From Psychrobacter sp. PG1 (lineage in GTDB: Bacteria; Pseudomonadota; Gammaproteobacteria; Pseudomonadales; Moraxellaceae): 35,563 nucleotides of DNA. The stretch lies in the NCBI RefSeq assembly GCF_014897815.1, contig NZ_JABUZG010000065.1:1-35563 (forward strand), written 5' to 3'. Under the pieces are notes generated by a model that was not told the origin of the DNA, did not search any database, and saw nothing but the letters and a program-made list of their open reading frames with translations. Shown here piece after piece: positions 25,456 through 33,196 of the stretch (positions are counted from its first letter, which is position 1; the number at the start of each line of letters is the position of its first letter). A program made the position numbers and the translations under genes.

Positions 25456-26589
25456 ATGAGTGAGTTAAAGATAGACACCAGACTTTGGTCATCTAAAGCG
25501 CGTAATCTGTCACCTTACGTTCCTGGTGAGCAGCCTCAGCATGAAAATTTATGCAAATTAAATACCAATGAAAACCCATTCCCGCCGTCACCGAAAGTAG
25601 GCGAGGCAATCGCAAAAGTCCTAGAGCAGCAAGCGGATGATCTGCGTTTATATCCAGCGCCTGAGTCTGATGATTTGCGTGCCGCATTGGCACAACTCTA
25701 TGATATTGATATCAACCAAGTGTTTGTTGGCAATGGTTCTGATGAAGTGTTGGCGCTAGTATTTGCCAGCTTTTTCCTAAAAGAGCGACCTGTTTTAGCA
25801 CCTGATATCAGCTATAGTTTCTATCCAGTCTATGCGCAGACCTTTGGTATCGAGCTGGTACAAATCGCCTTGGAAGAAGATTTTAGTATTGATCCTGATG
25901 CCTATCGCCAGCCTTGTAGCGGCATCATCATTGCCAATCCAAATGCCCCAACTGGACTGCTATTATCGCTTGCCGATATTCGCAAGCTGGCTAGTGAGCA
26001 CTCAAACTCAGTGATTGTAATTGATGAGGCTTATATTGATTTTGCGCGAGCAGTTAACGATAGCTCAGATGCAGAAATTTCAGCAGTGAGCTTAATCAAT
26101 GAGTTTGACAACATTCTTGTGACCCAAACTTTTTCAAAGTCACGTTCGCTTGCTGGATTGCGCGTCGGTATGGCTTTTGGTAATGTCTCATTGATTGAAG
26201 CCTTAACCCGTATGAAAAACAGCTTTAATAGCTATCCACTGGATAAGCTGGCGCAAGTAGGGGCGACTGCCAGTGTATTGGATGTTGAGTATTTTACCCA
26301 GACCTGCCAGCAAGTCATCGACTTACGCCAATCTCTCACAGCAGAGCTGACAGCGTTAGGTTTTGATGTGTTGCCATCGCATGCCAACTTTGTTTTTGCC
26401 CGCCCTAAAGATGGTAATGCCAATACGGTAGCGAATGCGTTACGTGAGCAAGGCATCATCGTCCGTCATTTTGACAAGCCACGCATCAATGAGTATTTGC
26501 GTATCACTACCGGTACAGCAGAGCAAAACAGCCGCTTGATAGATACTTTACAGACGTTGCAAAAAGAGGCTGAAATCATTGCTGATTAA
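25456..26589 (+). CDS. hisC: Histidinol-phosphate aminotransferase
   Basis: This 377-residue PLP class I/II aminotransferase makes histidinol phosphate from imidazole acetol phosphate and glutamate. Landmarks are LNTNENPFPPSP near the N-terminus, VGNGSDEVL, NPNAPTG, IVIDEAYIDF, and TFSKSRSLAGLRVG with PLP Lys228. HisC-like proteins may also act on aromatic amino acids, but the hisG-hisD neighbourhood supports the histidine role. AGGA lies 8 bases before the ATG. The other his genes must lie elsewhere. Confidence 0.96.
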   Translation: MSELKIDTRLWSSKARNLSPYVPGEQPQHENLCKLNTNENPFPPSPKVGEAIAKVLEQQADDLRLYPAPESDDLRAALAQLYDIDINQVFVGNGSDEVLALVFASFFLKERPVLAPDISYSFYPVYAQTFGIELVQIALEEDFSIDPDAYRQPCSGIIIANPNAPTGLLLSLADIRKLASEHSNSVIVIDEAYIDFARAVNDSSDAEISAVSLINEFDNILVTQTFSKSRSLAGLRVGMAFGNVSLIEALTRMKNSFNSYPLDKLAQVGATASVLDVEYFTQTCQQVIDLRQSLTAELTALGFDVLPSHANFVFARPKDGNANTVANALREQGIIVRHFDKPRINEYLRITTGTAEQNSRLIDTLQTLQKEAEIIAD

Positions 26590-26643
26590 TATCTGGTTCG
26601 CGATTTAAATTTTGATAATTGAATCACGATGCTTGTATTGATC

Positions 26644-26679
26644 AAAAAGCCTGCCAACATTGTGTTGAGCAGGCTTTTT
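26644..26679. terminator. Rho-independent terminator, bidirectional
   Basis: AAAAAGCCTGC (26644-26654) pairs with GCAGGCTTTTT (26669-26679), with an inner CAACA/TGTTG stem. It separates convergent hisC and pabB. Confidence 0.92.
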
Positions 26680-26713
26680 GATGGACTTCTTTGGTTGTAC
26701 TTTTAGAACAACC

Positions 26714-28411
26714 TTAAGGATATTTATGGATATTTTCTTGAGTTAAAACGCTTAATAGATTACCGACTTTATCCAAACATTCTTGGTATTCAGCATCGCA
26801 ATCAGAGGCGACAGTGATACCACCGCCTGCCCATAAGCTGATATGTCTTTTTTTCAGCCCATTATGTGATGAAGTGTTAGCTTGCAGCGTACGAATGAGC
26901 ACATTCCATTGACCACTGCCATCAAAGTTCATATAGCCCAATGTGCCGCAATAAGCACCGCGCGGCGCAGTTTCTAGCTCAGATATAATTTCAACCGCTC
27001 GCTTTTTTGGTGTGCCAGTAATTGAGCCAGCAGGCAAACTACCAAACAAAACGGCGAGTGGGTGAGTGTCCGTCTGTAATTCTGCGGTAATAGTGCTGAC
27101 CATATGGTGCACATTACTAAAACTCTCAATCGCGAATAACTGCGGCACTTTTACGCTGCCTATCTTGGCATATTTACCCAAGTCATTACGCAATAAATCG
27201 ACAATCATCACATTTTCGGCACGATCCTTTTCACTATCAGTCAGTTGCTGTTTATAAGCATGGTCTTGTTGAATATTGGTGCTGCGCGGCATAGTCCCTT
27301 TGATGGGCTTAGTGATGGTATGGTGCTTGCCAGTATTGATATCCTTGGTAAATGTAAAAAACAACTCAGGTGAGCAGCTCAATAATTCAAACGGATGCTG
27401 GGACGTATTATTTTTGATTTCACGGTTAAAGGGATTAACCGCTAAATATCCGGCAAAAGGTGCTTGAGTATTACGATATAAAGCAGGTAAATAATCAATC
27501 AGCATCGGCAAAGCGCTATTATCGCTAGGGTTATGATCAAAAAAACCTTGCCATTCTTGGGTTAGGTTGATTTGATAACAGTCGCCTTGCTGTAGATATT
27601 TTTGGGTTTGATTGAATGCTTTTTGATAGTCTTGTTTGCGCCATCGTGACTTTAATACTAAAGGAGCAGGCAGTGGTGATGCTGTCAGTTGCGTTTTATT
27701 GAGACAGTTATCAGCCAGATTTTTATCTACTATATCTAAATAAGAGACAAGTGCCGTGATCATTTTATTTTTTTGCTGATTATCAGAGTCGTTTTCAGAG
27801 TCGTTAGCAGTTGCCTTTATCGTTAATTCCCAACCCGTGTTGCCATGATCTCCATCAGGTGCTAGGTAAATATCATAATGTCCTAATACGGCACAAGGCT
27901 GTGCTGCTCGCTCAATTTTGGCGGCTGGGCTTAGCTCATGAGCCGCAATATCATAACCAATAAAACCTATCAGACCATGATGATAACTTGGTTTTTCATT
28001 TAAATCGCTTACAGATTCTGAGGTTTCATTATCAGTCTCATAAGTTTGACTATAACTGATTAATTCATCTTGCCAGTCGCTATAACTCATATGAGTGATA
28101 TCATTGTGAACGGCGTCACGATAGGTTTTTGTGACTTGATAAAGAACTGCTTGTTCGTTCGAATCAGGCGTGTTTTCAGCACAATCTTGAACAGACCAGC
28201 TTACTTTTGGCAATAAGCCAATCACCGGTCGGCCATCATTGTTGAGCCAAACCAATTGCCAGTTTGCCTTAGTATCTTGTGCGATTAAATACTGCTGTAG
28301 CAGCGGCATAAGTTCTGCAGCCGATAGGTCACCAAAACGCCAGCTAGGTTTATTAGCTGGCGATGGATCAGACATTATTTGCTCAGTTTTGAGAGGATGT
28401 GCTGCGAGCAT
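26714..28411 (-). CDS. pabB: Aminodeoxychorismate synthase component I
   Basis: The 565-residue protein belongs to the chorismate-binding family. The C-terminal catalytic half shows CSPELFF, PIKGTMPR, DRAENVMIVDLLRNDLG, SNVHHMVSTI and GSITGTPKKRAVEII. The Lys in PIKGT is the PabB marker (anthranilate synthase TrpE has Ala there), so the reaction is chorismate plus ammonia to aminodeoxychorismate, on the way to p-aminobenzoate and folate. It has a long N-terminal half with Asn/Asp-rich linkers and, as usual, no glutaminase domain; pabA is not in the window. The first ATG is 2 bases after the stop of the upstream synthase gene; an ATG ending at 28375 is an alternative start. Confidence 0.93.
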   Translation of the reverse strand: MLAAHPLKTEQIMSDPSPANKPSWRFGDLSAAELMPLLQQYLIAQDTKANWQLVWLNNDGRPVIGLLPKVSWSVQDCAENTPDSNEQAVLYQVTKTYRDAVHNDITHMSYSDWQDELISYSQTYETDNETSESVSDLNEKPSYHHGLIGFIGYDIAAHELSPAAKIERAAQPCAVLGHYDIYLAPDGDHGNTGWELTIKATANDSENDSDNQQKNKMITALVSYLDIVDKNLADNCLNKTQLTASPLPAPLVLKSRWRKQDYQKAFNQTQKYLQQGDCYQINLTQEWQGFFDHNPSDNSALPMLIDYLPALYRNTQAPFAGYLAVNPFNREIKNNTSQHPFELLSCSPELFFTFTKDINTGKHHTITKPIKGTMPRSTNIQQDHAYKQQLTDSEKDRAENVMIVDLLRNDLGKYAKIGSVKVPQLFAIESFSNVHHMVSTITAELQTDTHPLAVLFGSLPAGSITGTPKKRAVEIISELETAPRGAYCGTLGYMNFDGSGQWNVLIRTLQANTSSHNGLKKRHISLWAGGGITVASDCDAEYQECLDKVGNLLSVLTQENIHKYP

Positions 28412-28413
28412 AG

Positions 28414-29649
28414 TTAGGCGTCAAACTTTTTAATGATTAATGTGGCATTAGTACCGCCAAAGCCAAAGCTGTTGCTCATTAGTGTCTCAAGCTTAGCTTC
28501 ACGCATTTCGGTGACAATATCAAAGCCTTCAGCCGCAGGGTCTAAATTATCAACATTGATACTGGGCGCAATGAAGCCTTCTTCTAGCATCAACAAGCAA
28601 TAAATCAGCTCTTGCGCACCAACGGCACCAAGGCTGTGACCTGTCATAGATTTGGTAGAGCTGATCGCAGGTACTTGACTGATATCATCGCCAAATGCTT
28701 TAGCAATGGCTTTAAGCTCAGTGATGTCACCAAGTGGCGTACTAGTACCGTGGCTATTGATATAGTCGACAGTTTGCAAACCAGCTTCGGCCAGTGCTTG
28801 CTGCATACAGCGCACGGCACCTTCACCACTTGGCGCAACCATTTCAGCACCATCAGAGCTGGCACCATAACCGACGATTTCAGCCAGTATGTTGGCACCA
28901 CGTGCTTGGGCATGCTCTAGACTTTCAACCACGACCATCGCACCACCAGCAGCAATTACAAAGCCATCACGATCTTTATCATAAGCTCTTGAGGCGCGCT
29001 GCGGTGTCTCATTATACTGCGTACTGACTGCACCCATCGCATCAAACATACAAGACTGTGTCCAATGTTCCGCTTCACTACCACCCGCGAGTATCACATC
29101 TGCTTTGCCTAACTGAATAAGTTCAGCCGCATGACCGATACAATGGGTTGAGGTGGCACAAGCAGAGGTGAGCGAGTATGATACGCCTTGGATTTTTAGA
29201 CCTGTAGCAAGCGCCGCTGATACTGAGCTGCCCATTGTTTTTGGCACAGCCATCGCGCCGACACCGCGCAGACCTTTATCCCGCATGGCATCTATGGCAT
29301 TGACAATATTCTCTGTCGACGCGCCGCCAGAGCTTGCGACCACGCCCACGCGTGGATTATTATTGATGGTTTCAAGCGACAAACCAGACTGCTCAATGGC
29401 GTTTAAAGCACTAACATAAGCGTATAGACTGGCATCACTAAAGAAGCGTTTTAACTTACGATCGATACCACTGGTATCAAGCGTCGACTGGTCGATACTG
29501 CCGCTAACGTGTGATTTAAACCCATGCTCAGCATAAGCCTCATTAAATGTAATGCCAGACTGCCCTTGCTTTAGAGCGGCAGTAACCGTGGCTAAATCAT
29601 GTCCGATACAAGAGACGATCCCTGCTCCAGTGATAACAACGCGGCGCAT
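28414..29649 (-). CDS. fabB: beta-ketoacyl-ACP synthase, FabB-like (KAS I)
   Basis: The 411-residue condensing enzyme has the complete triad: Cys164 in TSACATST, His300 in [10 protein letters not shown] and His338 in SMTGHSLGA, plus Lys333. Residue spacing follows FabB (Cys163, His298, Lys328, His333 in Escherichia coli) and is close to FabF too; the [16 protein letters not shown] stretch and [22 protein letters not shown] favour FabB. It extends acyl chains with malonyl-ACP in fatty acid synthesis. AAGGA precedes the ATG. pabB starts 2 bases after its stop, an odd functional pairing that is probably just a shared transcript. Confidence 0.92.
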   Translation of the reverse strand: MRRVVITGAGIVSCIGHDLATVTAALKQGQSGITFNEAYAEHGFKSHVSGSIDQSTLDTSGIDRKLKRFFSDASLYAYVSALNAIEQSGLSLETINNNPRVGVVASSGGASTENIVNAIDAMRDKGLRGVGAMAVPKTMGSSVSAALATGLKIQGVSYSLTSACATSTHCIGHAAELIQLGKADVILAGGSEAEHWTQSCMFDAMGAVSTQYNETPQRASRAYDKDRDGFVIAAGGAMVVVESLEHAQARGANILAEIVGYGASSDGAEMVAPSGEGAVRCMQQALAEAGLQTVDYINSHGTSTPLGDITELKAIAKAFGDDISQVPAISSTKSMTGHSLGAVGAQELIYCLLMLEEGFIAPSINVDNLDPAAEGFDIVTEMREAKLETLMSNSFGFGGTNATLIIKKFDA

Positions 29650-29720
29650 ATTCTATTCCTTATGAGTAACGATTTTTCACAATCACTTTTAATAATCGTT
29701 TTTAAGTATGTATTTCTATT

Positions 29721-29749
29721 ATTTAATATTAGGGTGTATTGAGCGTCAA
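29721..29749 (-). promoter_or_regulatory. Candidate sigma70 promoter for fabB
   Basis: On the minus strand TTGACG (29744-29749) and TTAAAT (29721-29726) are 17 bases apart, giving a leader of about 65 bases. Confidence 0.5.
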
Positions 29750-29839
29750 AGCCTCATTTTACAATCATTGTGATGATCATAGTAAAACTATATGCTTGGT
29801 CACTGATTATCTATAAGTAACGGATTACTTATAAATATA

Positions 29840-29853
29840 AGTACAAGTGTACT
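29840..29853. promoter_or_regulatory. Perfect dyad, possible operator
   Basis: AGTACA and TGTACT form a perfect 6-bp inverted repeat with a 2-base centre. The same core GTACAAGTG occurs again at 29898-29906, 56 bases away, in an imperfect dyad. Confidence 0.5.
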
Positions 29854-30067
29854 GTGAGTTATGGCACATGATAACGTATCGAGCGTCCAAAATCTTTGTA
29901 CAAGTGCAAAATAACGACAAAATCGCGCTTGCTATCTAAAGCCATCTAAAAGACTATTTGGTTGAAGACAGCTTATCTGATGGTATCAATCATACATCAA
30001 GTGATACTTTTGGATACAAAATTTGTGATTGCGATAACATTGTTCGCACTGACATCGATTATAGTGA

Positions 30068-30098
30068 TTGACTAGAATGGCACATCTATTATTATAAA
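30068..30098 (+). promoter_or_regulatory. Weak candidate promoter for the EcsC-family gene
   Basis: TTGACT (30068-30073) and TATAAA (30093-30098) are 19 bases apart, longer than the ideal 17. The leader would be about 40 bases. Confidence 0.35.
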
Positions 30099-30144
30099 TC
30101 GCTTACAATAAAACAAAATTACTCATCACATTAAGGACATCACG

Positions 30145-31338
30145 ATGGCGAAGCGTAGCACTCTCTCTAAAGGTATCACTACCGTTGGCTCTTTTACTCG
30201 CAATAATCTAGAGCGCGTGGGCGCTATGATTGATAGCATGAATGCTAAGACGGGCAAACCGCGTCAATACAAAGCAGTCAACTTAGGCGATGAAGACTAT
30301 CAGCAGGATTTGTTCCGTGAGCAAACGTTAAGAGCCACTCAGCAATTGTTAGGGCCACGTTTTGCCACCTATGGTAAATATGCCAAAAAAGTAGTGCCAA
30401 ACAGTTTTTTTCAGTCGACGGTCGATGGCGCTTTTGCACAAGTGGCAAACCTTGCCTCTAATTGGAGTCAGATTGATTTACCTAATGAGCATCGTTTCGC
30501 CAATATCGCAAGCTTGGATGATGAAGAGCGTTATGCATTAGCCACTGATATCGCCAATCAAAACCGTGCATTGGCAACGATAGGGGGCTTAACAGGTTTG
30601 GCTGGGCTTCCTGGTTTGCTGGCTGATACGCTATGGCTTTTATTGGTATCATTACGTACCGTCTATCAGTTGGGTGCTGTCTACAATAAACCCCTCACAG
30701 GTAAGCAAGGCGTTAAAATGGCTTATGAGCTGCTAGCAAATGCTGATCTGAGCAAGATGCAAGAAAAACAAGCATTGCTAGCAGGTATTGGCATTGGTAA
30801 AGGTTTATTGGATAATGCCCAAAGCAGTGGTCTACACAATGAGCTAAAAAACCTAGGTCTAAAGGATAAAAACGTCAACTTTTATGCAGAACAAGTTGAC
30901 AGTATTGCCAGTCAGGTCGGTATAGACTTGGATAAAATCAATTTAACATGGATACGCAAATTCTTACCAGTTACCGCTGTTATCGTTGGTATGCGCTACA
31001 ACAGCCAGCTCATTGATGAAGTGATTGGCGTGGCTCAAGCGACTTTTGCCCCAGAAGCCAAACTTGCCAATCGTGCAATCACTGATGATAGCGGTAATGA
31101 AGCTAAGGTAAACAAAACAGCTGACAATGACAAGCAGCAAGATGCTGAGAAAGAGTCAAGCAAGGATACCGATAGCAAGAAAGACACTACTGAAGAAAAA
31201 AATAACCATCAAGAAGCTGATAAAAAGGTCGTGAAAGAAACGCAGAAAGACCACAATGACAACAATGATAAGCAAGGCAGTCAGAATAAATCCTCTGATA
31301 GCAAATCAAACAAGACGGCTAACAAGAAAAGCAAATAA
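30145..31338 (+). CDS. EcsC-family protein with long charged tail
   Basis: The 397-residue protein matches the EcsC (PF12787) pattern in roughly residues 55-310. It includes NEHRFANIASLDDEERYALATDIANQ (only partly quoted as a marker), a hydrophobic glycine-rich block GGLTGLAGLPGLLADTLWLLL near residue 150 that may sit in the membrane, and a second hydrophobic block FLPVTAVIVGM near 273. The biochemical role of the family is unknown. From about residue 315 the protein becomes an almost purely Lys/Asp/Glu/Asn/Ser tail of some 80 residues, likely disordered. AAGGA lies 7-8 bases before the ATG. No operon partner is visible. Confidence 0.82.
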   Translation: MAKRSTLSKGITTVGSFTRNNLERVGAMIDSMNAKTGKPRQYKAVNLGDEDYQQDLFREQTLRATQQLLGPRFATYGKYAKKVVPNSFFQSTVDGAFAQVANLASNWSQIDLPNEHRFANIASLDDEERYALATDIANQNRALATIGGLTGLAGLPGLLADTLWLLLVSLRTVYQLGAVYNKPLTGKQGVKMAYELLANADLSKMQEKQALLAGIGIGKGLLDNAQSSGLHNELKNLGLKDKNVNFYAEQVDSIASQVGIDLDKINLTWIRKFLPVTAVIVGMRYNSQLIDEVIGVAQATFAPEAKLANRAITDDSGNEAKVNKTADNDKQQDAEKESSKDTDSKKDTTEEKNNHQEADKKVVKETQKDHNDNNDKQGSQNKSSDSKSNKTANKKSK

Positions 31339-31664
31339 GAGCGCCTAAATAATCAGACTTACCTGTTTTCTTTCTTCAGCCAGCTTATATCATAGAAGGA
31401 TTATGAGCTGCATATCTACTACTAATTTTGGCGATAATGTCTTCTTTCTCTTGAAAAACAAGATAATATCGCCATTTAGTACTTATAAATTGCTATTTAT
31501 TTATAGTCAAACATCTTATTTAAATCGTTCGTGACGCTACTTTCGATATACTGTATGACAATCTACTTTTTAGCTGATTTTTAACTAAAAATAGATAAAG
31601 TGTTATAGTAGTAGGGTGAATGCATATCTATCAAATGTTGTAAAGTGCAATCACGCATAAGTGG
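31339..31664. other. Intergenic region before the str operon, with stem-loop
   Basis: A branched hairpin lies at 31429-31474: outer arms TGGCGATA/TATCGCCA and an inner stem TCTTG/CAAGA. It may end the upstream transcript, though no long T run follows. A second AT-rich hairpin, TTTTTAG/CTAAAAA, lies around 31566-31590 upstream of the rpsL promoter. No gene is seen. Confidence 0.6.
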
Positions 31665-31693
31665 TTGAAATAGCAGTAACAACTCTTTATAAT
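31665..31693 (+). promoter_or_regulatory. Strong sigma70 promoter of the str operon
   Basis: TTGAAA (31665-31670) and TATAAT (31688-31693) are 17 bases apart, matching 11 of 12 consensus positions. Transcription would start near 31700, about 97 bases before rpsL. The AT-rich DNA upstream could act as an UP element. Confidence 0.85.
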
Positions 31694-31703
31694 ACACTGT
31701 CCT

Positions 31704-31766
31704 AAAAATGGGTGTACCAAAATCTGTCGTTAAAGTCAGATGGATGGTGCGTTTCCCCATTTTTTT
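31704..31766 (+). promoter_or_regulatory. Structured rpsL leader with terminator-like stem
   Basis: AAAAATGGG (31704-31712) can pair with CCCATTTTT (31756-31764) and runs into a T stretch. Inside, ACC pairs with GGT and ATCTG with CAGAT, making one long nested hairpin. It lies between the promoter and rpsL and looks like an attenuator or a ribosomal-protein binding site. Confidence 0.65.
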
Positions 31767-31796
31767 GTTTTATACCAAACGGGAGAAGGATGCCTC

Positions 31797-32171
31797 ATGG
31801 CAACAACTAACCAATTGATTCGTAAAGGTCGCAAAACCATCAAGGAAAAGTCAAAAGTTCCTGCGTTGGAAGCGTGCCCACAACGTCGTGGTGTATGTAC
31901 TCGCGTATATACTACTACCCCTAAAAAACCTAACTCAGCCATGCGTAAAGTATGTCGTGTACGTTTGACTTCAGGCTATGAAGTATCAAGCTACATCGGC
32001 GGCGAAGGTCATAACTTACAAGAGCACAGTGTTGTTCTTATCCGTGGTGGTCGTGTAAAAGATCTACCAGGTGTACGTTATCACACCGTTCGTGGTGCAT
32101 TGGATTGCGCAGGCGTAAAAGACCGTAAGCAAGGTCGCTCTAAATATGGTGCTAAGAAGCCTAAAGTTTAA
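31797..32171 (+). CDS. rpsL: 30S ribosomal protein S12
   Basis: The 124-residue S12 is complete and standard: TNQLIRKGR at the start, [12 protein letters not shown], and [20 protein letters not shown]. Lys43 and Lys88, the sites where streptomycin-resistance changes occur, are wild type, and Asp89, the methylthiolation target, is present. I start at the ATG at 31797, preceded by GGGAGAAGGA, rather than an upstream in-frame ATG at 31740 that would add 19 foreign residues read through the leader hairpin. It is the first gene of the str operon rpsL-rpsG-fusA-tuf. Confidence 0.98.
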   Translation: MATTNQLIRKGRKTIKEKSKVPALEACPQRRGVCTRVYTTTPKKPNSAMRKVCRVRLTSGYEVSSYIGGEGHNLQEHSVVLIRGGRVKDLPGVRYHTVRGALDCAGVKDRKQGRSKYGAKKPKV

Positions 32172-32232
32172 TAACTAATCGTTATTAGCTAAGCTTTTTT
32201 ATACCAAACATTAACTGTGCATGGGTCTGGTG

Positions 32233-32267
32233 TTGACAGTATTATTAAATTAGTAATTCACTGTTAA
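32233..32267 (+). promoter_or_regulatory. Stem-loop in the rpsL-rpsG spacer
   Basis: TTGACAGT (32233-32240) pairs with ACTGTTAA (32260-32267) with one G-U pair, and ATTA/TAAT extends the stem. In Escherichia coli S7 binds the rpsL-rpsG spacer to repress translation, so this is a candidate counterpart. The same bases include a consensus-like -35 TTGACA, but no good -10 follows. Confidence 0.5.
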
Positions 32268-32377
32268 AACATACCGCCGTGCAGTAAGGCTGACTGACAA
32301 CTCGATATAACGCCATCCAATATTAATTGGTGCGAGATTGTGAATGTCAGACACTCCTGAAGAAAAGGATTATTATT

Positions 32378-32851
32378 ATGCCAAGACGTCGCGTCGTTGC
32401 TACCCGTGAGATCCTACCGGATCCTAAGTTTGGTAGCCAAACTGTTGCAAAATTCATCAACCATGTAATGAGTCATGGTAAAAAATCTACTGCTGAGCGT
32501 ATCGTTTACGGTGCACTTGAAACAGTGAGCGAAAAACGTAAAATCGAAGATCCAGTATCTTTCTTCGAAGAAGTTTTAGAAAATGTACGCCCAATGGTAG
32601 AAGTGAAAGCTCGCCGCGTTGGTGGTGCAACCTACCAAGTACCAATGGAAGTACGCCCCTCCCGTCGTACTGCCTTGGCTATGCGTTGGTTAGCTGAAGC
32701 TGCTGCTAAGCGTTCTGAAAAATCAATGGCTTTGCGTTTAGCTGGCGAATTGAATGATGCTGCTGATGGCAAAGGCGCTGCTATGAAAAAGCGTGACGAA
32801 GTTCACCGCATGGCAGATGCTAACAAAGCATTCTCTCATTACCGCTTCTAA
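32378..32851 (+). CDS. rpsG: 30S ribosomal protein S7
   Basis: The 157-residue S7 is a full-length primary rRNA-binding protein of the small-subunit head: MPRRRVV at the start, [38 protein letters not shown], and [12 protein letters not shown] at the end. The ATG at 32378 with AAAAGGA upstream is the correct start; an in-frame upstream start at 32327 would add 17 unrelated residues. It lies 206 bases after rpsL, a longer spacer than in Escherichia coli. Confidence 0.98.
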   Translation: MPRRRVVATREILPDPKFGSQTVAKFINHVMSHGKKSTAERIVYGALETVSEKRKIEDPVSFFEEVLENVRPMVEVKARRVGGATYQVPMEVRPSRRTALAMRWLAEAAAKRSEKSMALRLAGELNDAADGKGAAMKKRDEVHRMADANKAFSHYRF

Positions 32852-33196
32852 GCTACTGTTTATTAGTAGTAGCTTTAGATTAGCTGGCTGAAGTCAGCTA
32901 ATCTTACATTGTTATTTATTCTATTGATTGCCGCCATCGTTTATCTTGTTGTAAGTAGTTTTTGACTATCAACAACGAGATGGCGGACATCTATCAAGAT
33001 GTCTCTCTTAATTAAGTATGCTTGTCACAAGAGAGCATCCCAAATCTGATGCCGCACTATTCTTAGTATTTGCTCTTTTTTTGTCCGTATTAGGCTCAAT
33101 AATCAGTAAGTAATATGAAGCTGACCGCTTTGTCATAGAGTATGAGGTAGAGACACAATACATTATTATATACACGACTTTTCCTAGGAAAACACT
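32852..33196 (+). other. rpsG-fusA spacer with consecutive stem-loops
   Basis: This 345-base spacer is far longer than that of Escherichia coli. It can fold into a run of hairpins: AGATTAGCTG/CAGCTAATCT (32877-32904); CCGCCATC/GATGGCGG (32931-32986) containing TTGTTG/CAACAA and TAGT/ACTA; GACATCT/AGATGTC (32986-33003); and CTCTCTT/AAGAGAG (33003-33035). AGAGCA (33032-33037) could instead pair with TGCTCT (33071-33076), which runs into T7. No open reading frame of interest is present, and I could not find a clear fusA promoter. Confidence 0.75.

Larger units (their letters stand above)
29650..30144. other. Divergent promoter region fabB / ecsC-like gene
   Basis: No gene is seen in these 495 bases. 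They hold a candidate leftward fabB promoter, a candidate rightward promoter, the palindrome AGTACA-AG-TGTACT at 29840-29853, a related TTTGTACAAGTGCAAA at 29895-29910 and a GC-containing dyad at 30030-30048. This density of dyads suggests transcription-factor binding. Confidence 0.6.

Noticed and set aside
26714..28411. Annotation as anthranilate synthase TrpE
   Set aside because: The motif PIKGT carries the Lys typical of PabB instead of the Ala of TrpE, and there is no trp gene nearby.
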